Assembly: GCA_024637045.1 (NCBI GenBank)
Contig: JAGXFX010000001.1
Location: 84,545-148,544, forward strand
DNA: 64,000 nt
Direction of reading: 5' to 3'
Origin: Soehngenia sp.
GTDB lineage: Bacteria; Bacillota; Clostridia; Tissierellales; Tissierellaceae
Shown: positions 9,613 through 17,610 of the stretch, in pieces
How the letters are laid out: each line of letters opens with the position of its first letter
Numbering within the stretch: the stretch's first letter is position 1
Notes under the pieces: generated by a model
Seen by the model: the letters and a program-made list of their open reading frames with translations, nothing else
The model's database searches: none
What the model was told of the DNA's origin: nothing
Program-made: the position numbers and the translations under genes

Positions 9613-10775
9613 TGAGAGTAAAGGAACTTGTAGAAAAATATAAAGATTATTCCATTTCAATGAGAAGAGAATTCCATATGAATCCTGAGCCTAGCATGAA
9701 GGAATACAACACTCAAAAAAGAGTAATGGAAGAACTTGAAAAAATGGGGATACCTGCTGAAAAAAGTGGAGGAACTGGTGTTGTAGGTATAATTAAAGGT
9801 AAAGGTGAAGGAAAGACAATAGCCCTTAGAGCCGACATGGATGCCCTTGAGGTACTTGAGGGTAATGAGGTGGAGTACAAGTCAAAGGTTGAAGGCGTGA
9901 TGCATGCATGCGGTCATGATGCACACACAGCTGGACTTCTAACTGCTGCAAAAGTCCTAAATGACATGAAGGATGAGTTCGACGGAACGGTGAAGCTACT
10001 TTTCCAACCAGGCGAAGAGGTAGCACAGGGAGCCTTGGCCATGATTAAAGACGGAGCAATGGAAGGTGTAGATGGTATTTTTGGAATCCATATCTGGAAT
10101 GATGTGGAGACAGGCAAAATATCTGTGGAAGAAGGACCAAGAATGGCTTCAGCAGCCATGTTCAAGATATTTGTTGAAGGAAAAGGCGGCCATGGTTCTA
10201 TGCCCCATCAGACAGTAGACGCTGTAATCGTTGCATCAGCAATTGTAATGAACCTGCAGTCGATAGCGAGTAGAGAAATCAATCCTCTGGATCCGTCAGT
10301 TGTAAGTGTAGGAATGATTAAAAGTGGAACAAGATGGAATGTAATTTCCGGGGACGCATATATGGAAGGTACGACAAGATGCTTTTCAATGGAGGTAAAC
10401 AAGGCATTTGAAGGTATAATAAACAGAGTGGTGCAAAACACCGCAGAAGCCTACAGAGCTACAGCTAGAGTTGAATATACTCAGATGACTATTCCTACAA
10501 TAAATGATCCAATGATGTCAGCGCTGGCAGAAGAAACAGTTAAAAAGCTAAGAGGAGAAGAAACCTTGGTTAAGTTTGAGAAAACAACAGGTGGCGAAGA
10601 CTTTGCATTTTTCTCTGAATATGCACCGTCAGCATTTGCATTTGTTGGTTCAAAGAATGAGGAAAAGCACGAATATCATCCTCATCATCATCCAAAGTTT
10701 AACATCGATGAAGATGCACTGGGTAGAGCTGCGGAATTGTACTCACAATTTGCGCTGGATTTCTTAAGCAAGTAA
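9612..10775 (+). CDS. M20D amidohydrolase (hippurate / IAA-amino acid hydrolase-like)
   Basis: This 387-residue protein belongs to the aminoacylase family that cleaves N-acyl amino acids. Motifs include RADMDAL, the metal-binding HACGHDAH near residues 98-105, the GEE catalytic glutamates in QPGEEVAQGA, and a late HHHPKFNIDE. It is coupled to the upstream carbamoylase by a one-base overlap. Together with the transporter the pair suggests a scavenging route that frees amino acids from N-modified forms for fermentation. Confidence 0.9.
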   Translation: MRVKELVEKYKDYSISMRREFHMNPEPSMKEYNTQKRVMEELEKMGIPAEKSGGTGVVGIIKGKGEGKTIALRADMDALEVLEGNEVEYKSKVEGVMHACGHDAHTAGLLTAAKVLNDMKDEFDGTVKLLFQPGEEVAQGALAMIKDGAMEGVDGIFGIHIWNDVETGKISVEEGPRMASAAMFKIFVEGKGGHGSMPHQTVDAVIVASAIVMNLQSIASREINPLDPSVVSVGMIKSGTRWNVISGDAYMEGTTRCFSMEVNKAFEGIINRVVQNTAEAYRATARVEYTQMTIPTINDPMMSALAEETVKKLRGEETLVKFEKTTGGEDFAFFSEYAPSAFAFVGSKNEEKHEYHPHHHPKFNIDEDALGRAAELYSQFALDFLSK

Positions 10776-10851
10776 TCTAAAATAACCACCAGACTTTTTA
10801 TGTGTACCCTTTGTCAAGACATTTAAGGAAGACTAATAAGCAACAGTTAAG

Positions 10852-10887
10852 AGATGATTTCTGTATTGAACAGGGGTCATCTTTTTT
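10852..10887 (+). terminator. probable terminator after the M20 genes
   Basis: AGATGA (10852-10857) pairs with TCATCT (10877-10882), enclosing a second small stem CTGT/ACAG, and runs into six T residues. Confidence 0.6.
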
Positions 10888-10911
10888 AATCCCCACTAAT
10901 TTTATAATCCC

Positions 10912-11075
10912 CAGGACAAGGGGACAGGAACCATGTCCTGTTCTACATCAAGAGCCATTGCACCAGGACAAGGGGACAGGAACCTTGTCCTATCCTACAT
11001 CAGGAGCCATTGCACTATGTTCATTTGTGCCGCCAAAAATCTGAGCTTAGGACAAAGGGACAGGCACCTTGTCCT
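10912..11075. repeat. three REP-like palindromic repeats, two in tandem
   Basis: Copies of the hairpin AGGACAAGG-N9-CCTTGTCCT lie at 10912-10940 (one mismatch), 10965-10991 (perfect) and 11049-11075 (shorter 7-bp arms). The first two belong to tandem units of about 52 bp that also share a TCTACATCA/CCTACATCA...GAGCCATTGCA segment. Such palindromes are scattered in many Firmicutes and are often mobilised by REP-associated (IS200-like) transposases. No transposase is present here. The rest of 10776-11206 has only the terminator above and a TATAAT-like hexamer near 11114. Short open frames across these repeats are not genes. Confidence 0.8.
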
Positions 11076-11206
11076 TACACCTTTTCCTTTATATATTCGT
11101 TTGGTCGTGTATAATATTAGTATGTAGTTGAAAGACTGAAAAAAATAGAAACTGAACTGCTTTTCTTAAAACAAAATATGGAGATGATATTTTAGGAGGT
11201 GATGTT

Positions 11207-11941
11207 GTGCGAATTTTAATTGCTGAAGATGAAAAGGACCTCTTGGAGTTATTGCATGATAATCTTTCAAGAGAAGGTCACGACGTTTTTATAGCAGAAA
11301 ATGGCAAAGCAGCATGGGATATCTTTGAGCGTGAAAAAATTGAGTTGTGTATATTGGATGTCATGATGCCCGAAATGGATGGCTTGCAATTAGTACAAAA
11401 AATCCGCGAAAAGAGCGAAACACCAGTCATCTTTTTAACAGCAAGAGGTGACGAAACAGATAAGGTGTTGGGCCTTTCTTTAGGTGGTGACGATTATCTA
11501 GTGAAGCCTTTTAGTATGGCAGAACTCAAAGCAAGGGTACAAGTGCAGATACGGCATATTCAAAAGCGAGGAATGGAAGTTGATGAGTCGCATCCAAGTT
11601 TGACTGTACTTTCCTACGGCAAACTTAATCTGCATTTAGATGAAGCTGTTTGTTATAAAAATGATCAAACCATAATTCTTTCAGCCAAGGAGTTTTTACT
11701 GCTAAAACTCTTTATGGAAAATGTGGGGCGTGTTTTCACCAAAAAACAGATCTACAATGCGGTATGGCAGGAGGAATATCTATATGATGATAATACTGTT
11801 ATGGTTCATTTAAGTCGCCTGCGCAGTAAAATAGAAGATGATCCGAAAAATCCCATTTACTTAATTACCATAAGAGGAATTGGATATAAGTTCTCTGTTT
11901 ATCCACCAGTAAAAGCAGGTGAAGTTAATGCGCAGAAATAA
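11207..11941 (+). CDS. OmpR-family two-component response regulator
   Basis: This 244-residue regulator has an N-terminal receiver domain with the phospho-acceptor D51 in ILDVMMPEMDG and the conserved lysine in DYLVKPFS. A C-terminal winged helix follows, with the signature LSRLRSKIEDDP and a terminal RGIGYKF. The start is GTG behind AGGAGGTGATGTT. It overlaps the kinase gene by 14 bases if the kinase starts at 11928. Arginine is often coded by CGN here, unlike the AGA-dominated neighbours, which suggests transfer. Its likely target is the TAAG array before the PEBP-like gene. Confidence 0.95.
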   Translation: MRILIAEDEKDLLELLHDNLSREGHDVFIAENGKAAWDIFEREKIELCILDVMMPEMDGLQLVQKIREKSETPVIFLTARGDETDKVLGLSLGGDDYLVKPFSMAELKARVQVQIRHIQKRGMEVDESHPSLTVLSYGKLNLHLDEAVCYKNDQTIILSAKEFLLLKLFMENVGRVFTKKQIYNAVWQEEYLYDDNTVMVHLSRLRSKIEDDPKNPIYLITIRGIGYKFSVYPPVKAGEVNAQK

Positions 11942-13349
11942 ACTCAAAGAAGATGTTAGTATTTCGAATCAATTAACCAAAAGTTATCTCATGATGTATC
12001 CCCTTTTCATAGTGTCTTACTTCGTTGTACTGCTAGTCGGCACGTGGGTAAGCAGTGGTTGGCTACAAGGTTCAAACATTGAGCCACAGTACACAGCATC
12101 AGAGCTTATTCGTTCAAATATCGAAGAAATTGACATTTCTGGTGTGACTAACTCTGACGGCGGTGTGGCGGTGATCTTTGAAGATGGCATTGTTCAGGAG
12201 CTTGGCGGGCACAGGTTATTTGAAAAGACAACTATTTCTATGTCTGAATGGACAGACTTTTTAACGAGGATTGAAAGCCCTGATGGAGAGTATGTTTACA
12301 GTGTTACCTACAACGAACAAGAGAAATTTTGGTTAGTGGTTGGCTTTCCTGTTTCTATCCGAGTACGACTTTCAGTTGCTACTAATGCTCAGTCTTCGGA
12401 ATACATAAAAGCATTGATTTTGTATATTACCATGATCCTTTCTTTGTTTTTGTTGGTGTTTTTGGGTGCGTGGATTTATGCAAGATATTCTGCAAAGTCT
12501 TTTATTGCACCACTACGAAAGCTATGTAGCATGGTGAAGCGAATCACTCGTGGCGAGTATGAATTAGGAGAGAACGAGGGCTTAAATGGCGAATTTTTAT
12601 GGCTTAAAAATGATATTCATAAGTTGTCAGCTGAACTGAGTCAAGAAAAAATTCTACGTGAAAAAGCGGAAAATGAAAAAAAACAAACTTTGATGGACAT
12701 TTCTCACGATTTGCGAAATCCCATTGCCTCCATTATGGGTTATGCAGAAACACTTAGTACATCAGTGGAGATGGATGATGAAAAATACAATCGCTATGTA
12801 AATGTGATTCTTAGGAACAGCATCCGTGCAAACGACTTGATGAATGACCTCTTCACATACTCAAAACTTGACCATGCAAACTTTAAACCAACGCTTGTGC
12901 AGAGTGATATAACCGAATTTATACGAGAGCAGGCCTCGCAGTTTTTATCCGAATTTGAGATGGCAGGCGTAGATACAGAGTTTGATATTCAAGAAACAGA
13001 AATAACGATACCCTTTGATGAAAAACTCCTGCATAGAGCATTTGTTAATCTGTTTACAAATTGCATACAATATAATCCAGCAGGAACAAAATTTACTCTT
13101 AGCCTTACCGAGGAAAAAGATACAGTGAAAGTTGTGATGGCAGATGATGGAATTGGTATGGAGGAATCAATCTCTAAAAACATATTCGAGCCATTTGTAA
13201 GATCCGATAAATCAAGAAACTCGAAGACAGGCGGAAGTGGACTTGGACTTGCAATTGCTTCAAAGATAATAATGCTGCATGGTGGCACCATAGAACTTGA
13301 TACTGCCCTTGGAGAGGGTTCGAGGTTTATTATAATGTTGAATAAATAG
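11928..13349 (+). CDS. membrane sensor histidine kinase with HAMP domain
   Basis: This 473-residue kinase has a membrane helix near residues 23-42, an extracellular sensor segment of about 115 residues, and a second helix near 160-184. A HAMP linker, HisKA with phospho-acceptor H260 in DISHDLRNP, and a HATPase domain with DDGIGM and GGSGLGLAIA follow. The large extracytoplasmic loop fits a VanS/PhoR-like sensor better than the tiny loop of BceS-type kinases. ATG 11928 is 5 bp after AGGTGA; an in-frame GTG at 11919 is the alternative. It is cotranscribed with the response regulator. Confidence 0.93.
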   Translation: MRRNKLKEDVSISNQLTKSYLMMYPLFIVSYFVVLLVGTWVSSGWLQGSNIEPQYTASELIRSNIEEIDISGVTNSDGGVAVIFEDGIVQELGGHRLFEKTTISMSEWTDFLTRIESPDGEYVYSVTYNEQEKFWLVVGFPVSIRVRLSVATNAQSSEYIKALILYITMILSLFLLVFLGAWIYARYSAKSFIAPLRKLCSMVKRITRGEYELGENEGLNGEFLWLKNDIHKLSAELSQEKILREKAENEKKQTLMDISHDLRNPIASIMGYAETLSTSVEMDDEKYNRYVNVILRNSIRANDLMNDLFTYSKLDHANFKPTLVQSDITEFIREQASQFLSEFEMAGVDTEFDIQETEITIPFDEKLLHRAFVNLFTNCIQYNPAGTKFTLSLTEEKDTVKVVMADDGIGMEESISKNIFEPFVRSDKSRNSKTGGSGLGLAIASKIIMLHGGTIELDTALGEGSRFIIMLNK

Positions 13350-13367
13350 ATAAAGATGAGTGAAAAA

Positions 13368-13401
13368 AACGGTACTTCCATTTCGGGAGTGCTGTTTTTT
13401 T
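13368..13401 (+). terminator. rho-independent terminator after the two-component genes
   Basis: A 12-bp stem (13368-13379 with 13385-13396, three G-U pairs) with loop ATTTC ends in a long T run. Confidence 0.85.
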
Positions 13402-13405
13402 GTAT

Positions 13406-13459
13406 TTAAGGTTAATGTAAGCTTGAGTTAAGCTTCTTGTTAGAGTAGGGAGATATAGT
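13406..13459 (+). promoter_or_regulatory. 11-bp-phased TAAG direct repeats and promoter before the PEBP-like gene
   Basis: TAAG begins at 13407, 13418 and 13429, with a weaker TTAG at 13440, so the repeats are exactly 11 bp apart. The surrounding units read like (T/G)TAAGSTTRAG. Tandem sites spaced 11 bp are how OmpR/PhoB-type regulators bind. They lie just upstream of, and over, the -35 region of a TATAGT -10 element at 13454-13459, as expected for an activator. The adjacent response regulator is the likely binder, which is an inference. Confidence 0.65.
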
Positions 13460-13502
13460 AATAAATAGAATGATAAACATCATAAAAAAGAGGAGGAATA
13501 AA

Positions 13503-14090
13503 GTGAATATGAAAAAGATATTAATACAAACTGTAACGATGATTACATGCTTATTGTTGATTACTGGATGTGGATTACGTAGCGAATTCACTGATGCAAG
13601 TCTTGATGTACCAGCAATAGAAGTGACATCAACATCAATTGTAGAGGGCAAGCTATTGACCACCACTGCCGCTGACAAAAAATCAAATAATCCACTTGGG
13701 GAAAACAAAAGTCCCGCAGTAAGTTGGGAATCGGTTGAGGATGCGAACTATTACGCTGTAATTATGTTTGACGAGAGTGCTAATTGGTTGCACTTTTTTG
13801 AGACAGACATTACAACTACCAAAATTGAGGAAGGTAAATATTCAGATTCAAAAACATATATTGGACCCTATCCACCTCAATCAGCGGGTGAACATACTTA
13901 CCGAATTGAGGTTTTCGCAATCAAGAATCAGCCAAACTATCCTATAGGTGAACTTGATTCAAGGGAATCCTACAGTGGTATTGTCAATCACCTCAATCAA
14001 GTGGGTGGTAATTCCGATAATATCCTTGCTCGCGGCTATATATTAGGAACGTATAAAAATGGGGACAACACAAAGGAGGATACAAAATGA
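13503..14090 (+). CDS. lipoprotein with PEBP (YbhB/Raf kinase inhibitor-like) domain
   Basis: This 195-residue protein has a lipoprotein signal peptide: MKK, a hydrophobic stretch, then the lipobox LITGC with the modified Cys near residue 22. A phosphatidylethanolamine-binding-protein-like domain follows (SPAVSW, DESANWLHFF, YIGPYPP, HTYRIEVFA). Bacterial PEBP proteins have poorly known roles in ligand or lipid binding. GTG 13503 is 6 bp after AGGAGG; the ATG at 13509 is also possible. It overlaps the alpha/beta hydrolase gene (ATGA). It is the first effector gene behind the TAAG array. Confidence 0.82.
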   Translation: MNMKKILIQTVTMITCLLLITGCGLRSEFTDASLDVPAIEVTSTSIVEGKLLTTTAADKKSNNPLGENKSPAVSWESVEDANYYAVIMFDESANWLHFFETDITTTKIEEGKYSDSKTYIGPYPPQSAGEHTYRIEVFAIKNQPNYPIGELDSRESYSGIVNHLNQVGGNSDNILARGYILGTYKNGDNTKEDTK

Positions 14091-15286
14091 ACATGTCTAT
14101 TATATTCATCATTTTATTGATTGCTGCTACAGCTGCTGTACTGACTAGTATTATACTTGGTGTATCGCTGCTGATTAAAAAAAGAAAGGAAAAAGCTCTT
14201 ACTAAAACGATATCAAGATTAAAAAGATCTGGTGTTGTTTTATGCGGCTTAATGGTTGTTATGGTAGGAATTTCAGTGTTTAGTCAATTCACATCAAAAA
14301 CTCCGCCAATTTTGAATGAGCAAGGTGATGTTTTGGAAGGTAGTATTGCAGAATTAACTAAGATTGAGTTAAACGAAAGAAAAGAATGGATTACCATCCG
14401 AGGAGAGAACAAACAGAATCCTGTCCTGTTATTTTTGGCAGGGGGTCCTGGTGGTACACAGATGGCGGCAGTTCGACATGATCTCGCAGAGCTTGAAAAA
14501 CATTTTGTGGTGGTGAATTGGGACCAGCCAGGCTCTGGGAAATCATATTATGCAGCTGCTAAAAACAGCTTAAATGTTGAGGATTATATAGACGATGGAC
14601 TTGCACTAACTGAATATTTATGTGAGCGTTTCAAACAAGAGAAAATTTATGTAGTCGGGGAATCTTGGGGAAGTGCACTTGGTGTTTTCTTGGCGGCAGA
14701 GACACCTGATCGTTATCATGCTGTGATAGGAACAGGACAAATGGTAGACTTCCTCAAAACAGAGTTAATGGATTACGATAAGGCGATGGAGATTGCACAG
14801 GAAAAGGATGATACTGATAAAATCAAAAAGCTTACAGCTAACGGTAAACCACCCTACTATGGTTCAGATGTTACATGGAATAGTGCTGAGTATCTAAACT
14901 ATCTCTCAACTTATATGAGCAATAATCCCGAAATTCAAAACAAGGGTTACAATACGTTTCGTGATATTTTATCACCTGAATATGGATTTGTTGACAAAAT
15001 TAATTACTTTCGGGGTATCCTGATGACCTATAATTATGTTTATCCCCAGCTTTATGACACTGATTTGCGAGTAGATTATCAAAAACTTGAAGTACCTATT
15101 TATTTTTTTCTTGGAAGGCATGATATCAATGCCCCACTCTCGTTAGTGGAAGAGTATGTAGATATTTTAGATGCACCTCATAAGGAAATTGTCTGGTTTG
15201 AACATTCGGGGCATAGCCCTTGGATAAATGAGAGTGATAAATTTGTTGAGGAATTGCTCATGGTAAAAAACAGTGAAAATCAATAA
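14087..15286 (+). CDS. membrane-anchored alpha/beta hydrolase (proline iminopeptidase-like)
   Basis: This 399-residue protein has two N-terminal hydrophobic segments (residues ~5-27 and ~48-66) separated by a KKRKEK stretch, then an alpha/beta hydrolase domain. Visible motifs are the oxyanion-hole region LFLAGGPGG, the nucleophile elbow GESWGS, a late acidic residue in GRHDINAP, and the catalytic His in EHSGHSPW. S33 aminopeptidase-like members cleave small N-terminal residues or esters. Its presence in a regulated operon with a PEBP lipoprotein and an ABC exporter suggests cell-envelope or toxic-compound defence, but the substrate is unknown. Confidence 0.85.
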   Translation: MNMSIIFIILLIAATAAVLTSIILGVSLLIKKRKEKALTKTISRLKRSGVVLCGLMVVMVGISVFSQFTSKTPPILNEQGDVLEGSIAELTKIELNERKEWITIRGENKQNPVLLFLAGGPGGTQMAAVRHDLAELEKHFVVVNWDQPGSGKSYYAAAKNSLNVEDYIDDGLALTEYLCERFKQEKIYVVGESWGSALGVFLAAETPDRYHAVIGTGQMVDFLKTELMDYDKAMEIAQEKDDTDKIKKLTANGKPPYYGSDVTWNSAEYLNYLSTYMSNNPEIQNKGYNTFRDILSPEYGFVDKINYFRGILMTYNYVYPQLYDTDLRVDYQKLEVPIYFFLGRHDINAPLSLVEEYVDILDAPHKEIVWFEHSGHSPWINESDKFVEELLMVKNSENQ

Positions 15287-15382
15287 ATGGTTATTCTGAG
15301 GATCAAACAAGGTTGGATAAAAAAAGGCAAAGGTCGCAAAGCGATTTGCAATAGAGTTAAACAATAATGAGGAGGAAGAGTA

Positions 15383-16117
15383 ATGATTGCAATACAAACA
15401 GAAAATCTTACAAAGAATTACGAGGGGAGAATTGCCGTTAAAAATCTTAATTTGAGTGTCAATCACGGAGAAATATTTGCCTTGCTTGGAGTTAATGGTG
15501 CAGGTAAAACGACAACCATAAAAATGCTATCATGCCTTATTAAACCAACAAAAGGTGATGCACTAGTATTAGGAAACAGCATCATTTCAGATTCTTATAA
15601 AGTAAAAGAGCTTATTAATGTTTCTCCTCAGGAAACTGCAATTGCTCCAAATTTAACTGTTAGAGAGAATCTTGAATTCATTGCCGGAATATATGGATAT
15701 GAAAAGAAAGCTTCCAAGGAAAAAGCAGATGAAATTATTTCTTCTTTTGATTTAGCTGGGATAGAAAAAGATATGGCCAAGATGTTATCGGGTGGTTGGA
15801 AGAGACGTCTTAGTATTGCAATGGCATTGATATCTGAACCAGAGTTATTGTTTCTCGATGAACCAACGCTTGGACTTGATGTTCTTGCAAGACGAGAACT
15901 TTGGGGTGTTATAAAAAAGTTGAAAGGGAGAATCACGATTATACTGACTACCCATTATCTAGAAGAAGCAGTTTCATTATCGGATAGAATAGGAATAATG
16001 GCGAAAGGAAAATTAAAGGATATAGGAAGTGCAGACCAACTGATGAAAAAAACTGGCATGACAAACTTTGAAGATGCCTTTATTACTATCACAGAAGAAG
16101 GAGGAGTTAGTGCATGA
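15383..16117 (+). CDS. ABC transporter ATP-binding protein
   Basis: This 244-residue ATPase has Walker A GVNGAGKTT near residues 38-46, the signature motif LSGGWKRRLS, Walker B LLFLDEP and the switch histidine in TTHYLEE. The signature reads LSGGW instead of the common LSGGQ. It is most like ABC-2 type drug or peptide exporters. It starts 97 bp after the hydrolase stop behind AGGAGGAAGAGTA and overlaps the permease start by four bases. Confidence 0.93.
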   Translation: MIAIQTENLTKNYEGRIAVKNLNLSVNHGEIFALLGVNGAGKTTTIKMLSCLIKPTKGDALVLGNSIISDSYKVKELINVSPQETAIAPNLTVRENLEFIAGIYGYEKKASKEKADEIISSFDLAGIEKDMAKMLSGGWKRRLSIAMALISEPELLFLDEPTLGLDVLARRELWGVIKKLKGRITIILTTHYLEEAVSLSDRIGIMAKGKLKDIGSADQLMKKTGMTNFEDAFITITEEGGVSA

Positions 16118-16851
16118 AGACATTAGCACTTGCTACACGAAATACTAAAGAAATTTTAAGGGATAAGTTAAACCCAGTTTTTGGAATTGGTCTTCCTGTT
16201 GTTTTGCTATTGTTACACAATGCTATTCAATCGAATATTCCAACAGAGTTGTTTGCAATTGAACAAATGACTCCTGGAATTGCTGTTTTCGGATTATCAT
16301 TTATTTCACTTTTCTCCGGTATGTTGATTGCAAAGGATAGAACTAGTTCATTGATGCTACGTTTATTTACATCACCTCTTGTGTCCAGTAATTTCATATT
16401 TGGGTATACACTACCACTAATACCTATGGCAATATTGCAGATTGGAGCATGCTTTAGTGTTGCATTTTTTCTTGGATTGACGATTAGTATCAATGTTTTT
16501 CTTGCAATACTAGTATTAATACCCGCGGCGATAATGTTTATTGCCATTGGATTACTATGTGGTAGTTTATTCACGGATAAGCAGGTAGGAGGTATTTGTG
16601 GAGCAATACTTACAAATGTAACTGCATGGTTTTCTGACACTTGGTTTAATCTTGACCTTGTTGGAGGGCTTTTTAAGAAAATTGCTGAACTGCTACCATT
16701 TGCACATGCTGTTGATGCAGGACGGGCTGCTATTGCAGGGGATTATAATTCAATATTGCCTCATCTGTGGTGGGTAATTGCTTATGCTGTTGTAATTATG
16801 GTTATTGCGATTGTTGTGTTCACTAGAAAAATGAATGGTGATAATAATTAG
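16114..16851 (+). CDS. ABC-2 type transporter permease
   Basis: This 245-residue membrane protein has about six predicted helices and typical ABC-2 features: an N-terminal RNTKEILRDK amphipathic segment, then LFSGMLIAKDRTSSLMLRLFTSP. It overlaps the ATPase gene (ATGA), so the two form one exporter. Substrate unknown; context favours export or resistance. Confidence 0.9.
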   Translation: MKTLALATRNTKEILRDKLNPVFGIGLPVVLLLLHNAIQSNIPTELFAIEQMTPGIAVFGLSFISLFSGMLIAKDRTSSLMLRLFTSPLVSSNFIFGYTLPLIPMAILQIGACFSVAFFLGLTISINVFLAILVLIPAAIMFIAIGLLCGSLFTDKQVGGICGAILTNVTAWFSDTWFNLDLVGGLFKKIAELLPFAHAVDAGRAAIAGDYNSILPHLWWVIAYAVVIMVIAIVVFTRKMNGDNN

Positions 16852-17159
16852 ATTAGGAAGTGTTGCCCAATCAAAGTGCGAAGTGATTAGCTAAACCAAA
16901 ATGGGAAAGTGGTAAGTGATATCTCAACATAGATTCACTAAAAAACTTATCAAAACTATTAACGGAATCTATCGATGAGTTGCTTTCTTAGAAAAAGCTA
17001 TGTGATTACTGACTTTAAAGTTTTAGGAAAAGCTTTAATAGTATTTGACGTGACTTATAACAGCGGTATGATCAACAAATATTTTGTAGCAAATGGATTA
17101 ATTGTAAACTTAAGTGATTGAGTGTATAGAGAGTTTAGAAGATTGCTTTTCTGAATTGA
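16852..17159. other. gene-free stretch after the ABC permease
   Basis: There is no open frame of useful length and no clear terminator. The sequence is AT-rich with many stops in all frames and may be decayed coding DNA linked to the truncated permease that follows. I recognise nothing specific in it. Confidence 0.5.
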
Positions 17160-17525
17160 TTGGGGGTTGTGGCATTGCTTAATCTTGTCTATTTTGAAAT
17201 CTTAAAATTAAAACGTACTAAAATAGTTTTTTTCAGTTTCTTTGGTGTTTTTTCTACGCCCCTTATGATGTTAGTTGAATCTTTACAAACGCAATTTGAA
17301 CGATCTGAACAAGTAATTACTTTATCAGACATATATGATAGTAGTTTGATCTATGTTATGTTGTTGATGAATCTGTTGGTATATTCTGCAATTATATCTC
17401 ATTTGTTTAGCAGGGAATATTCGAAAGATACCCTAAAAATGATATTGCCTACACCCGTTTCGCGGAGTTACCCAGAAGACGATAGAGTAGGGGGGCAGTG
17501 CCGACCCAGAAGACGGATAGAGTAG
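17160..17525 (+). pseudogene. truncated ABC-2 permease (lantibiotic/bacitracin-exporter type)
   Basis: The first ~100 residues match the N-terminus of ABC-2 permeases (LVYFEILKLKRTKIVFF, then HLFSREYSKDTLKMILPTPVSR). Homology then stops abruptly near base 17463, where the repeat-rich sequence begins. The last ~19 residues are read through the repeats and are not family-like. Normal members are about 240-260 residues. The start codon is also poor (TTG at 17160 or GTG/TTG nearby). The gene is very likely a remnant cut by an insertion or deletion at the edge of the acquired module. Confidence 0.75.
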
Positions 17526-17580
17526 GGGCAGTTTCCATACTGCCCCGCATATAGAGTAGGCTTTTATTAGTCTGCTCTAT
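17470..17580. repeat. tandem ACCCAGAAGACG repeats with two hairpins at the module edge
   Basis: ACCCAGAAGACGATAGAGTAGGGG occurs in near-identical form at 17470-17494 and 17504-17528 (the second has one extra G). A third partial ATAGAGTAGG is at 17551-17560. The second copy runs into a perfect hairpin GGGGCAGT-TTCCAT-ACTGCCCC (17525-17546). Another stem follows, TATAGAGTAG with CTGCTCTATA, ending at 17581. The block lies exactly where the permease homology ends. I do not recognise the element. Confidence 0.7.
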
Positions 17581-17610
17581 AGGGTACATTAAATTGAGGT
17601 CGGGTGGTTT

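Noticed and set aside
10912..11075. Possible short CRISPR array in the repeated AGGACAAGG region
   Set aside because: There are only three copies, they are strongly palindromic and unevenly spaced, the spacers are themselves similar, and no cas genes are near. They fit REP-like elements better.
10802..11127. Short open frames of 64-80 codons across the repeats
   Set aside because: They read through terminator and repeat sequence, have no ribosome binding site and no recognisable protein content.
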